A stretch of 64,000 nt of DNA from Pseudomonas sp. GD04019 (GTDB taxonomy: Bacteria; Pseudomonadota; Gammaproteobacteria; Pseudomonadales; Pseudomonadaceae), in contig NZ_JAOEEA010000010.1 in NCBI RefSeq assembly GCF_029837695.1, positions 1 through 64,000 on the forward strand, given 5' to 3'. Shown one piece after another: positions 37,769 to 46,535 of this stretch (position 1 is its first letter; the number at the start of each line of letters is the position of its first letter). Under the pieces are notes generated by a model, which had not been told where the DNA came from, searched no databases, and saw only the letters and a list, made by a program, of their open reading frames with translations. The translations under genes were made by a program, and so were the position numbers.

Positions 37769-37784
37769 AAACAAGCGTATGTTT
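37769..37784. promoter_or_regulatory. Inverted repeat next to the phosphatase promoter
   Basis: AAACA-AGCGTA-TGTTT, 5-bp arms with a 6-nt centre, ending 5 nt before the TTGACA of the phosphatase promoter. Candidate site for a TetR-type regulator of the lipid-linked genes downstream. Confidence 0.45.
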
Positions 37785-37789
37785 TTTCG

Positions 37790-37819
37790 TTGACAGCGGC
37801 CCGACTCCGGCCCTACCCT
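37790..37819 (+). promoter_or_regulatory. Sigma-70 promoter of the histidine phosphatase gene
   Basis: TTGACA (37790-37795), 18-nt spacer, TACCCT (37814-37819). A perfect -35, moderate -10; start site near 37826, giving a 29-nt leader. Confidence 0.55.
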
Positions 37820-37854
37820 CGCGAAACTTCAACCCGCCGGGATCGACTGCGGAC

Positions 37855-38565
37855 GTGGGCAGCATCTACCTGATACGACATGGCCAGGCCTCATTCGGTG
37901 CAGACGATTACGACGTGCTGTCGCCGCTCGGCGTGCGCCAGGCCGAAGTGCTCGGCGACCATCTCGCCCAGCTCGGTATCGGCCTCGATCGTTGCCTGAG
38001 CGGCAGCCTGCGCCGTCAGCAGCACACCGCCACCGCCGCCATGCAACGCTGCGTGGCCGCCGGACTGAGTGCCCCGGAGCTGGAAATAGACCCAGCCTTC
38101 AACGAATTCGATGCCGAAGCGGTGATCCGCAACCTGCTGCCGGCCATGCTGCCGGACGAGCCGGACGCCCTGGCCATCATGCGCAACCCGAAAGAAAACC
38201 GCGCCGCCTTCCAGCACCTGTTCGCCCGTATCATCCGGCGCTGGGTTAGCGGCGAGTACGACCAGCCCGAGCATGCCAGCTGGCAAGGCTTCGTCGATAC
38301 CGTGCAGGGCGGCCTGCAGCGTGTGCTCGAACGCGCCGAGCGCGGCCAGAATATTGCCGTGTTCACCTCCGGCGGCACCATCACCGCCCTGCTCCACCTG
38401 CTGACCGGCGTACCGGCCGACAAGGCCTTCGAACTCAACTGGCAAATCGTCAATACTTCGCTCTCGCGCCTGCAGTTCCGCGGCAGTGAGGCGACCCTGG
38501 CTTCCTTCAACAGCCGTGTGCATTTGGAGCTGTTGAAGGCCCCGGAACTCATCACCTATCGCTGA
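37855..38565 (+). CDS. Histidine phosphatase family protein
   Basis: A 236-residue member of the branch-1 histidine phosphatases (phosphoglycerate mutase fold). Catalytic RHGQ at 8-11, a second-half FTSGGTITALL with the GG before the late catalytic region. Substrate unknown. The start is GTG at 37855; the ribosome site is weak. It leads a series (SCP2, phosphotransferase, SDR) conserved in Pseudomonas, so it may act on lipid or CoA intermediates. Confidence 0.87.
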   Translation: MGSIYLIRHGQASFGADDYDVLSPLGVRQAEVLGDHLAQLGIGLDRCLSGSLRRQQHTATAAMQRCVAAGLSAPELEIDPAFNEFDAEAVIRNLLPAMLPDEPDALAIMRNPKENRAAFQHLFARIIRRWVSGEYDQPEHASWQGFVDTVQGGLQRVLERAERGQNIAVFTSGGTITALLHLLTGVPADKAFELNWQIVNTSLSRLQFRGSEATLASFNSRVHLELLKAPELITYR

Positions 38566-38626
38566 GTCCGGCCCACAGCGGCCCGTATAAGGCCGTCAGT
38601 AACCCTTGATAACAAAGGATGAAACC

Positions 38627-38941
38627 ATGAGCTCCGTTGCCGACACCATCAACACCATGAAGTCCAAGTTCAACGCCAGCGCTGCCGCCGGCCTGGACCT
38701 GGTGTTCCAGTTCAACATCGAAGACGGTGAGAACTACGCGCTGATCGTCAAAGACGGCACCTGCGACGTGCAACAGGGCGACAATGCCAATGCCAACGTC
38801 ACCCTGATCATGGACAGCGCCACCCTGGCCGGTATCGCTTCCGGCGAAACCGACGGCATGCAGGCCTTCATGGGCGGCAAACTGCGCGCCGAAGGCGACA
38901 TGATGCTGGCCATGAAACTGGCCGAGCTGTTCCCGGTATAA
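38627..38941 (+). CDS. SCP2 sterol/lipid-binding domain protein
   Basis: A 104-residue stand-alone SCP-2 domain: a hydrophobic tunnel fold with NYALIVKDGTCDVQQGDN and MAFMGGKLRAEGD landmarks. It probably carries fatty acyl groups or other lipids. AAGGAT lies 5 nt before the ATG. Follows the phosphatase by 61 nt and ends at a strong terminator. Confidence 0.92.
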   Translation: MSSVADTINTMKSKFNASAAAGLDLVFQFNIEDGENYALIVKDGTCDVQQGDNANANVTLIMDSATLAGIASGETDGMQAFMGGKLRAEGDMMLAMKLAELFPV

Positions 38942-38973
38942 GCCCTCGGGCATACGCCGCGAAACGCAGAAAA

Positions 38974-39001
38974 CCGGAGTCCTCGGGCTCCGGTTTTTTT
39001 T
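38974..39001 (+). terminator. Intrinsic terminator after SCP2 gene
   Basis: CCGGAG/CTCCGG stem with an 8-nt loop and eight T. Confidence 0.9.
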
Positions 39002-39152
39002 CGCCCGCACCCAGGGCAAATGCGGCAATCAGGCCCCTTGATCGACAACCAACAGCCACATCTATAACGCTGTGCTTTGCTTGTTAGGGCCCACGGGCAA
39101 CATTAGATTAGCCAATGATAAGTGGCACCCATCATCATCAGAAGGGATAAGC

Positions 39153-40220
39153 ATGACGCTGACAGACCAGTCCACCGGCATCCGCGAAGGCGAAGAGCTC
39201 GATGCCGCGCAGATCGACCCGTACCTGAAGGCGCACATCCCGGGTCTCACCGGCACGCCGCGTATCAGCCAATTTCCCGGCGGCGCCTCCAACCTGACCT
39301 ATCTGCTGGAATACCCCGAGCAGGAATTCGTTCTGCGTCGCCCGCCATTCGGCCACAAGGCCAAGTCGGCTCACGACATGGGTCGCGAATACCGCATCCT
39401 CAACCAGCTCAACGATGGCTTCCCGTACTGCCCCAAGGCCTACGTGCACTGCACCGACGAGTCGGTGATCGGCGCAGAGTTCTATGTGATGCAGCGGGTC
39501 AAGGGCATCATCCTGCGCAGCGACATGCCGGCCGAGCTGAACTTCAGCGCCGAGCAGACCAACGCCCTGTGCAAGAGCTTCATCGACAAGCTGGTCGACC
39601 TGCATAACGTCGACTATCAGGCCTGCGGCCTGGCCGACCTGGGCAAGCCGGAAGGCTATGTGAAGCGCCAGATCGAAGGCTGGAGCGACCGCTACGAGAA
39701 AGCCCTGACCCCCGACGCCCCGACCTGGGAGCCGGTCAAGGCCTGGCTGCGCGAGAAGATGCCAGCCGACCACCACAAGCCGGGCATCGTGCACAACGAC
39801 TACCGCTTCGACAACGTGATCCTCGACCCGGCCAACCCGATGCAGATCATCGGCGTGCTGGACTGGGAGCTGACCACCATCGGCGACCCGCTGATGGACC
39901 TGGGCAACACCCTCGCCTACTGGATCGAAGCCGCCGACCCGCAGCCCATGCAGCTGATGCGCCGCCAGCCGAGCAACGCCCCGGGCATGCTGAGCCGCCA
40001 GGAGTTCGTCGACTACTACGCCCAGCGCGCCGGCATCCAGATCGACAACTTCGACTTCTACTACTGCTACGGCCTGTTCCGCCTGGCCGGCATCGTGCAG
40101 CAGATCTACTACCGCTTCTTCCATGGCCAGACCAAGGACAAGCGCTTCGCCCAGTTCATCATGATGAACAAGCTGCTGGAGCAGGCTGCCCTGCAGGTCA
40201 TCAAGAAATCCACCCTGTAA
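39153..40220 (+). CDS. Aminoglycoside phosphotransferase-fold kinase (ACAD10-like)
   Basis: A 355-residue APH-family kinase. Brenner motif HNDYRFDN at 214-221 with catalytic D216, and the metal Asp D237 in VLDWE. In this context (before an SDR, near acyl-CoA genes) it resembles the kinase domain of ACAD10/11, which phosphorylates 4-hydroxyacyl-CoA. Thus it may channel hydroxy fatty acids into beta-oxidation, by inference. AAGGG lies 8 nt before the ATG. A 24-nt gap separates it from the SDR. Confidence 0.88.
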   Translation: MTLTDQSTGIREGEELDAAQIDPYLKAHIPGLTGTPRISQFPGGASNLTYLLEYPEQEFVLRRPPFGHKAKSAHDMGREYRILNQLNDGFPYCPKAYVHCTDESVIGAEFYVMQRVKGIILRSDMPAELNFSAEQTNALCKSFIDKLVDLHNVDYQACGLADLGKPEGYVKRQIEGWSDRYEKALTPDAPTWEPVKAWLREKMPADHHKPGIVHNDYRFDNVILDPANPMQIIGVLDWELTTIGDPLMDLGNTLAYWIEAADPQPMQLMRRQPSNAPGMLSRQEFVDYYAQRAGIQIDNFDFYYCYGLFRLAGIVQQIYYRFFHGQTKDKRFAQFIMMNKLLEQAALQVIKKSTL

Positions 40221-40244
40221 CCCGGCTCAGACAAGGTACTCGCA

Positions 40245-41012
40245 ATGTCCAAGACCAACCTGTTCGACCTCGACGGCAAGATCGCTTTCGTCTCCGGCGC
40301 CAGCCGCGGCATCGGTGAGGCCATCGCCAAACTGCTGGCCCAGCAAGGTGCCCACGTGATCGTCTCGAGCCGCAAGATCGACGATTGCCAGAAAGTCGCC
40401 GACGCCATCGTCGCCGACGGCGGCAAGGCCACCGCCATCGCCTGCCATATCGGCGAGATGGAACAGATCAGCAACGTGTTCGCCTTTATCCGCGAGCAGT
40501 TCGGCCGCCTCGACATCCTGGTCAACAACGCCGCCACCAACCCGCAGTTCTGCAACGTGCTGGACACCGACCTGGGCGCCTTCCAGAAGACCGTCGACGT
40601 CAACATCCGCGGCTACTACTTCATGTCCATCGAAGGCGGCAAGCTGATGAAGGCCAACGGTGGTGGCTCGATCATCAACGTCGCCTCGATCAACGGCGTC
40701 TCCCCGGGCGAGTTCCAGGGCATCTACTCGGTGACCAAAGCCGCCGTGATCAGCATGACCAAGGTCTTCGCCAAGGAGTGCGCGCAGTTCGGCATCCGCT
40801 GCAACGCCCTGCTGCCGGGCCTGACCGACACCAAGTTCGCCTCGGCGCTGACCAAGAACGACGCCATCCTCAACGTCGCTCTGCAGCGTATCCCGCTCAA
40901 GCGCGTGGCCGCTCCGAGCGAAATGGCCGGCACCGTGCTGTACCTGGCCAGCGATGCCTCCAGCTACACCACCGGCGTGGCGCTGAACGTGGACGGCGGC
41001 TTCCTCTCCTGA
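40245..41012 (+). CDS. Short-chain dehydrogenase/reductase
   Basis: A 255-residue classical SDR. NAD(P) motif SGASRGIG at 17-24, NNAA near 94-97, and active site S148, Y161 and K165. Probably oxidises a 3-hydroxyacyl or related substrate together with the preceding kinase. It follows that gene by 24 nt with AAGG upstream and ends at a strong terminator. Confidence 0.93.
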   Translation: MSKTNLFDLDGKIAFVSGASRGIGEAIAKLLAQQGAHVIVSSRKIDDCQKVADAIVADGGKATAIACHIGEMEQISNVFAFIREQFGRLDILVNNAATNPQFCNVLDTDLGAFQKTVDVNIRGYYFMSIEGGKLMKANGGGSIINVASINGVSPGEFQGIYSVTKAAVISMTKVFAKECAQFGIRCNALLPGLTDTKFASALTKNDAILNVALQRIPLKRVAAPSEMAGTVLYLASDASSYTTGVALNVDGGFLS

Positions 41013-41028
41013 GGATTCGCCGGACATG

Positions 41029-41054
41029 AAAAAGGGACCCTCGGGTCCCTTTTT
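41029..41054. terminator. Bidirectional terminator between SDR and membrane protein genes
   Basis: AGGGACCC/GGGTCCCT with a 2-nt centre, flanked by A and T runs. Confidence 0.9.
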
Positions 41055-41071
41055 GTTTGCCTCGCGAAAAG

Positions 41072-41722
41072 CTATTGCCAGTCCTTCAGCGCCTGCTCGG
41101 CGGCCTGGTTCATCGGCCTGGCTAGCAGCCCGGTGGGGCTGAGGCTGACGGTGAAGGCGGCGCCGTCGGCAATCGGCAGATAGGTGACGCGCGCGGCCTG
41201 CGGATCGAACAGGAACAGGTCGCGCTGGCTCAGGCGCAGCCAGCGCCACAAGTCGATGCCATAGGGGCTCTGCGCCAGCTGGACCTGGGCATGGCGGGCA
41301 TTCTGTTGCTGCTCGATGGCGAGGAAGCGACCGGAGAGCTTCTCCAGGCGGTAGCCCGGCTCCAGGCCGATCAGCGCGGCCAGGCCCTTCCAGCCCAGCA
41401 GGCGAGCGTCCAGCTGCCACAGGTCGCCCTCCAGTGTCACCTCACGCTCTTCGCCGCCCTCCAGCAGGTTGACCCGGTAGCGCTGCGGGCCGTCGGCGGC
41501 GAAGCTCAGGGTCACCAGCGGCTTGTCCTGCGCCTGGGCGTCATAGCTGCGCAGGTCATAGGCGACCACCCCAACCAGCAGCGCCAGAGCCAGGAAGGCC
41601 AGACCGGCGGTGCCGCGCAGCCAGGCGAGGAACCAGTTGGGAGCGAACAGGATGCGGGCGGCGATGAACAGCGCCAGCAGGGCCAGCAGGCCGGTGAACC
41701 AGGCCAGGCCGTCGTACTGCAT
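41072..41722 (-). CDS. Inner membrane protein of unknown function
   Basis: A 216-residue protein with two N-terminal helices (8-26 and 34-54) followed by a periplasmic soluble domain (60-216). The latter has a repeated WxLDARLLxW-like pattern. In Pseudomonas databases such proteins have been labelled multidrug transporter-like without evidence; I see no transporter signature. It is monocistronic and convergent with the SDR. Confidence 0.8.
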   Translation of the reverse strand: MQYDGLAWFTGLLALLALFIAARILFAPNWFLAWLRGTAGLAFLALALLVGVVAYDLRSYDAQAQDKPLVTLSFAADGPQRYRVNLLEGGEEREVTLEGDLWQLDARLLGWKGLAALIGLEPGYRLEKLSGRFLAIEQQQNARHAQVQLAQSPYGIDLWRWLRLSQRDLFLFDPQAARVTYLPIADGAAFTVSLSPTGLLARPMNQAAEQALKDWQ

Positions 41723-41822
41723 GCGTGTGATTCCTTATACGAATTTTTCTCGGCATTATGCTCAGCAGCTGCGCGGCGAACCAGCAACGGCGCCGCACAA
41801 TTGAACCCACTTCGAGTTTTTT

Positions 41823-42599
41823 ATGCCCTTTCCCTTCGAGCTGGGAGTCGACCCGACCACCCTGCTGATCCTCGCCATCGTCGCCTTCACCGCCGGTTTC
41901 ATCGACGCCATCGCCGGCGGCGGCGGCCTGCTGACCATTCCCGCCCTGCTCACCGCCGGCCTGCCGCCGCACCTGGTGCTGGGCACCAACAAGCTGTGCG
42001 CCACCTTCGGCTCGGCTACCGCCAGCTACACCTTCTACCGGCGCAAATTGTTCCAGCCGCGGCAATGGCGCAACGCGCTGATCGCCACGGCGATTGGGGC
42101 GGCGATTGGCGCGATCATCGCCCACTGGCTGCCAGCCGCCTGGCTCAACCAGATGCTACCGGCGGTGGTATTCGGCTGCGGCCTGTACCTGCTGTTCGGC
42201 AAGACACCGGAGACCCACGGCCAGCAGGACGCGCCGGTGGCCCAAGGCCGCCAGTGGCCACAAGGACTCGGTCTGGGCTTTTACGATGGCGTGGCCGGCC
42301 CCGGCACGGGGGCCTTCTGGACCGTCAGCACCCTGCTGCTCTACCCCATGGATCTGGTCCGCGCCAGCGGCGTGGCGCGCAGCATGAACTTCGTCAGCAA
42401 CGCCATGGCCCTGACGGTGTTCATCCTTGCCGGCCAGGTGGCCTGGCTGCTCGGCATCAGCATGGGCCTGGCGCTGATGGCCGGCGCCTTCTTCGGCGCA
42501 CGCACGGCGATCAGCGGCGGCTCCAAGTTCATCCGCCCGGTCTTCATCCTGGTCGTGCTGGCACTGACCGCACGCCTGGCCTGGCAGCACTGGTTCTGA
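41823..42599 (+). CDS. TSUP-family (TauE/SafE) anion transporter
   Basis: A 258-residue inner membrane protein with eight predicted helices and the family landmark DAIAGGGGLLTIPALL near 23-38, and the matching second-half repeat GFYDGVAGPGTGAFW. TSUP proteins export or import organosulfur compounds or sulfite. Substrate unknown. The ribosome site is poor. The next gene follows by 9 nt. Confidence 0.9.
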   Translation: MPFPFELGVDPTTLLILAIVAFTAGFIDAIAGGGGLLTIPALLTAGLPPHLVLGTNKLCATFGSATASYTFYRRKLFQPRQWRNALIATAIGAAIGAIIAHWLPAAWLNQMLPAVVFGCGLYLLFGKTPETHGQQDAPVAQGRQWPQGLGLGFYDGVAGPGTGAFWTVSTLLLYPMDLVRASGVARSMNFVSNAMALTVFILAGQVAWLLGISMGLALMAGAFFGARTAISGGSKFIRPVFILVVLALTARLAWQHWF

Positions 42600-42608
42600 G
42601 GAGTCGTC

Positions 42609-42974
42609 ATGCAACTGAGCAAAACCACACCGATCCTGCGCATCTTCGACGAGGCCAAGGCGCGGGAATTCTATGTGGAGTATCTGGGCTTCCGAGTCGA
42701 CTGGGAGCACCGCTTCGCCCCCGGCATGCCGCTGTATCTGCAGGTCTCCCGCGACGGCTGCGTGCTGCATCTGTCCGAGCACCATGGCGATGCCTGCCCG
42801 GGCGCGGCGATGCGCATCGAGACCGATGCCCTGGACGCGTTCCACCAGGAGCTGGAGCAGAAGGGCTATGGCTACGCGCGGCCTGGTATCGAGGCCCAGC
42901 CCTGGGGGAGCCGAGATATGAGCGTGAGCGATCCTTTCGGCAACCGCCTGACCTTCACCGACGCCGTGGGCTGA
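42609..42974 (+). CDS. Glyoxalase/bleomycin-resistance fold protein
   Basis: A 121-residue vicinal oxygen chelate protein with paired beta-alpha-beta motifs; the phrase FYVEYLGFRVDWEH and DPFGNRLTF are typical of bleomycin resistance-like proteins. GAGGAG precedes the ATG. It follows the TSUP gene by 9 nt and ends 3 nt from the convergent nudC stop. Function unknown. Confidence 0.88.
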   Translation: MQLSKTTPILRIFDEAKAREFYVEYLGFRVDWEHRFAPGMPLYLQVSRDGCVLHLSEHHGDACPGAAMRIETDALDAFHQELEQKGYGYARPGIEAQPWGSRDMSVSDPFGNRLTFTDAVG

Positions 42975-42977
42975 CCC

Positions 42978-43811
42978 TCAACGCGGCAGCTGCGGCTCCG
43001 GCTGACCAAGGCGACGAGCCACATAGAGATCGATCAGATAGCGGGCGATGGAGCGGTGCATCGGCAACGGCGGCAGCTGGTCGATGGGGAACCAGCGGGC
43101 GTCCTCGATCTCGTCGGCCTGCGGCACGATCTCGCCGCCGACATATTCGGCGTGGAAGCCGAGCATCAGCGAATGGGGGAACGGCCAGGCCTGGCTGCCC
43201 AGATACTGCAGGTTGCCGACCGCGATGCCGACTTCCTCGTGCACCTCGCGGGCCACGCACTCCTCCGCCGACTCGCCCGGCTCGACGAAGCCCGCGAGGG
43301 TGCTGTAGACCCCGGGCACGAAGCGCGGCGAACGGGCCAGCAGCACCTCGTCGCCACGGCTGACCAGCACGATCATGCTCGGCGAGATCCGCGCGTAGCT
43401 GTCCAGGCCGCACTCGGGGCAGCGCATGCAGCGCTCGCCAGGCACCTGGCGATTGCGGCTGCCACAGCGACCACAGAAGCGGTGATTGAGATCCCAGGTG
43501 CCGACCTGCTCGGCGAACGACAGCATGCGGAAGGTCGGGTAGTCGGCCTGCAGCATGAACTGGCGCAGACCTTGCCAGAAGCAGCCGGGCATCTCTGCCG
43601 GCCGATCCAGCGCCAGCAGCCAGACCGGTTCGCCATCGAAGTGACCGAGGCCGTGTTCGGCCACCACCGGCAGGTCCTGGCGCTTAAGCCACTCACGGGG
43701 AAACAGCACGCCGTTGCTGTCGGCGAGGAAGCCCTGCGGGCAACGCACCAGCGCCCAGCCACCGGTCTGGGCGTTGTCCAGCGGCGGCGTGGTCTGCCAG
43801 CCGGAAGCCAT
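42978..43811 (-). CDS. nudC: NAD+ diphosphatase / NAD-RNA decapping hydrolase
   Basis: A 277-residue Nudix enzyme that cleaves NAD(H) and removes NAD caps from RNA. Zinc-site cysteines C113, C116, C131 and C134; Nudix box at 174-196 ([11 protein letters not shown]...REVHEEVGI); and the NADH-specific motif SQAWPFPHS near 206-214. The ATG overlaps the fimL stop by 1 nt (TGATG), so nudC is coupled to fimL. Firm identification. Confidence 0.96.
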   Translation of the reverse strand: MASGWQTTPPLDNAQTGGWALVRCPQGFLADSNGVLFPREWLKRQDLPVVAEHGLGHFDGEPVWLLALDRPAEMPGCFWQGLRQFMLQADYPTFRMLSFAEQVGTWDLNHRFCGRCGSRNRQVPGERCMRCPECGLDSYARISPSMIVLVSRGDEVLLARSPRFVPGVYSTLAGFVEPGESAEECVAREVHEEVGIAVGNLQYLGSQAWPFPHSLMLGFHAEYVGGEIVPQADEIEDARWFPIDQLPPLPMHRSIARYLIDLYVARRLGQPEPQLPR

Positions 43812-45484
43812 CAGGGGGTTACCGACAGGCCCAGGGCACGCACGCTTTCCTCGGCCAGATCGAGCACGCTCGGCGTGGTCTCGGGACGCAGCACGGCGCC
43901 ACCTTCGAGGTAGTACTCCAGGCTGCTGAGGGCATCGGCCAGGGTTTCCAGCATCTGCTCGGAAGGCATCTGCCGGGCATCGAGCATCTGCGTCTGGATG
44001 TAGTCGGCGCACAGGCCGATCAGCTTGGCCGCACGCTCCTGTCCGAGGAACCAGAGGCCGCCACGCACCGCCTGCAGGCTGAACGGCACGTTGGCCAGGT
44101 GCAGCTTGTCGCCGTTGGCTTCCAGATAGGAAGTGATCGCCCGCTTGGCCAGGGCCAGACCGCCCTGGGCCTCGTCGACCACCACAATGCGTGCTTCGAC
44201 CAGCTGGTGAGCGGCGAAGGCCTCACCCTCGTCACCCGGCTGCACCGGCGCCGGACGCTGGTTGCGCTGCTCGCCACGATCCAGGCTGGCGACCATGCTC
44301 TCCACATAGAGCACCGCTTCGGCCAGCTTGTGCAGATCGGTATTGGCGGCAGGGCTGTTCTCGCCCCAGCCATTGACCACCGGCAGCTGCACCTGCAGCG
44401 CGTTGGCCGCCGAGCTGAGGCCGACCATGCTGAGGGTCTTGGCCAGCTTGCCGAGCAGGGCGTGCAGGTTGCCGAAGCTGTCGGGCTGGGCGGTGCCGCG
44501 CTCGATCAGGTCGAGCAGGTCCTTGACGCTGGCCAACTCCTCGCGGATGGCGGTGGACAAGGAGCGCATCACGCCCTGGCCGGGGCCGGACAGGCGCTGG
44601 TATTCCTCGTCGAGCAGGTGGTCGGTGAACGGCAGCGGGGTCAGGCCGAACACGTCACGCACGGCGCTGGCCTGCGGGCCACGGCTGTCGGCCAGAGCCA
44701 CCAGGTAGAGCAGCTCCTTGAGCAGGCTGCGCGGCGCCTCGTAGCTGCCGTTGGCAGCCAGGGCCTGCTTGATCTCGCGATCCAGGCGCGAGAACAGTTG
44801 CTTGCGCGACTTGCGCGGCAGCAACTGACCGTCCAACTGCGACTCCACGGCGGCGGCGCCGGCCCAGTACAGGCGACCGGCCGGCTTGTCGACGAACAGG
44901 CTATCCAGGCGACCCAGGGCGCGCAGCATCAGCTTCAAGCCGGCCTGGGGATTGTCTTCGCGGATGAAGCCGAGCAGGCCGACCTGGAACATGTGGCGCA
45001 GACGGCGCGCATCTTCGGCGCTGGCATTACCCAGCGGCACACCGGCCGGTCGCGCCTGATCCAGGCGCACGCTGAAGAAGAAGCTCTCCGGCAACGGCGG
45101 CTGGGCACCGGCCTGACGCAGATCGTTGATCGCCGGCAGCAGCAGCTCGGGCATTTCCTGGCGGCTGGCGTCGACGTTTTCCAGATAGCGGCGCAGCACG
45201 TAAAGAGCATTGCTCAGGGCCGCCAGCTGACCGTCGCGCTCCTCGCCGGCACCGGCGGGAATATCGGTGGCCTGCTGCAGCACTTCCTGGGCCAGCAGCT
45301 CGGCGCCGGCCAGTTCGATCAGATTGAGGGTGCCACGCACCTGCTGCAGGTTTTCCACGGCCTGCTGCAGCAGGCTGCCGTTGTTCCGTTCGGCAATGAA
45401 CTGTTCGAGACTCTGTTCGGTCTCTTCCATGGTGGTGAACAACTCGTCACGCACCAAGCTCAGGGATGTCGCTCCAGTGACCAT
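43811..45484 (-). CDS. fimL: Type IV pilus/virulence regulator FimL
   Basis: A 557-residue scaffold homologous to the N-terminal part of ChpA but lacking phosphotransfer His residues. In P. aeruginosa it links PilG and FimV to CyaB, raising cAMP and so controlling twitching, Vfr and type III secretion. Helical bundles at about 15-140, 190-290 and 320-520 are visible; there is no enzyme motif. It lies between the dienoyl-CoA isomerase gene (16 nt) and nudC (1-nt overlap). Confidence 0.93.
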   Translation of the reverse strand: MVTGATSLSLVRDELFTTMEETEQSLEQFIAERNNGSLLQQAVENLQQVRGTLNLIELAGAELLAQEVLQQATDIPAGAGEERDGQLAALSNALYVLRRYLENVDASRQEMPELLLPAINDLRQAGAQPPLPESFFFSVRLDQARPAGVPLGNASAEDARRLRHMFQVGLLGFIREDNPQAGLKLMLRALGRLDSLFVDKPAGRLYWAGAAAVESQLDGQLLPRKSRKQLFSRLDREIKQALAANGSYEAPRSLLKELLYLVALADSRGPQASAVRDVFGLTPLPFTDHLLDEEYQRLSGPGQGVMRSLSTAIREELASVKDLLDLIERGTAQPDSFGNLHALLGKLAKTLSMVGLSSAANALQVQLPVVNGWGENSPAANTDLHKLAEAVLYVESMVASLDRGEQRNQRPAPVQPGDEGEAFAAHQLVEARIVVVDEAQGGLALAKRAITSYLEANGDKLHLANVPFSLQAVRGGLWFLGQERAAKLIGLCADYIQTQMLDARQMPSEQMLETLADALSSLEYYLEGGAVLRPETTPSVLDLAEESVRALGLSVTP

Positions 45485-45500
45485 GGGTCCGATAAACCTC

Positions 45501-46313
45501 TCAGTCGGCGAATTCCGGTTTCTGCTTGCTCATGTGCGCGGCCATGGCCACGCGCAGATCGGCAGACTGCAACATCGCGCCATTCCAGTTGGCGACGTAC
45601 TCGAGGCCATCGTCGACCCGGTGGTCGCGCATGTAGCGAATCATGTGTTTGGTGCCGCGGATGGCGATCGGCGACTTGGCGGCGATCTCGCGGGCGATCT
45701 CGAACACGCCGGCCAGCAATTCTTCCTGGCTGGCGTAGGTGCGGTTGACCAGGTTGATGCGCAGTGCCTCATTGCCGTCGATGGTGCGGCCGGTGAAGGC
45801 CAGCTCACGCATCATGCCGTCGCCGATGATACGCGGCAGGCGCTGCAGGGTGCCGACGTCGGCGGCCATGCCCATGTCGATCTCCTTGATGGAGAACTGC
45901 GCATCCGCCGTGCTATAGCGCATATCGCAGGCCGAGATCAGGTCGATGGCGCCACCCAGGCAGTAGCCCTGGATCGCCGCAAGCACCGGCTTGCGGCAGT
46001 TGTCGACGGCGTTGAACGAGCCTTGCAGCTGGAGGATCTTGCGGCGCAGGGCTTCGGCGTTGCGGCCGACGTCCTTGCCCAGGGCGCTCCCGGCCTGGGC
46101 CAGCAGCATCAGGTCGATGCCCGAGGAGAAGTGCTTGCCGGCGCCGGAAAGCACCACCACGCGAGCCTCGTCGGTTTCGTCGACCCAGCGGAAGATCTCG
46201 ATGATCTCTTCCCAGAAGTCGACGTTCATCGCGTTGACCTTCTCCGGGCGGTTGATCTGCACATGGGCGATCTTGTCGATGAGTTCGACGCGGAAAGCTT
46301 TGTATTCGGGCAC
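45501..46313 (-). CDS. Delta3,5-delta2,4-dienoyl-CoA isomerase-like crotonase
   Basis: A 270-residue crotonase. All three acids of mammalian ECH1 are present at the right spacing: D124 (GGAID), E144 and D152 within SIKEIDMGMAADVGTLQRLP, almost the ECH1 text. This points to isomerisation of 3,5-dienoyl-CoA to 2,4-dienoyl-CoA during oxidation of unsaturated fatty acids, rather than simple enoyl-CoA hydration. GTG at 46313 is chosen because CGAGGA lies 9 nt upstream; the ATG three codons earlier touches that site. First gene of the fimL-nudC operon. Confidence 0.9.
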   Translation of the reverse strand: MPEYKAFRVELIDKIAHVQINRPEKVNAMNVDFWEEIIEIFRWVDETDEARVVVLSGAGKHFSSGIDLMLLAQAGSALGKDVGRNAEALRRKILQLQGSFNAVDNCRKPVLAAIQGYCLGGAIDLISACDMRYSTADAQFSIKEIDMGMAADVGTLQRLPRIIGDGMMRELAFTGRTIDGNEALRINLVNRTYASQEELLAGVFEIAREIAAKSPIAIRGTKHMIRYMRDHRVDDGLEYVANWNGAMLQSADLRVAMAAHMSKQKPEFAD

Positions 46314-46382
46314 GCAGATCATCCTCGAGGGCAAGGCGCACGGCAGCGCGCATAGATATGTTGTTTTGGAATCAATCGGCCC

Positions 46383-46410
46383 ACTATAACAAGCACGAAA
46401 CAAAAGTCGA
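46383..46410 (-). promoter_or_regulatory. Candidate promoter for the isomerase-fimL-nudC operon
   Basis: Minus strand TCGACT (46410-46405), 16-nt spacer, TATAGT (46388-46383). Gives a leader of about 60 nt. Only the -10 is a good match. Confidence 0.35.
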
Positions 46411-46535
46411 TGCTGGCTACTGTGATGCAGAACACGCTAGCAAAGCTAAGAAGATTTCTGACTATATTCGTTAAACGCTTGATCTTTTTGGAGCTGGTCC
46501 GGAATCTTCGCCCTTTTCTTCAGGGGACAGAACCG

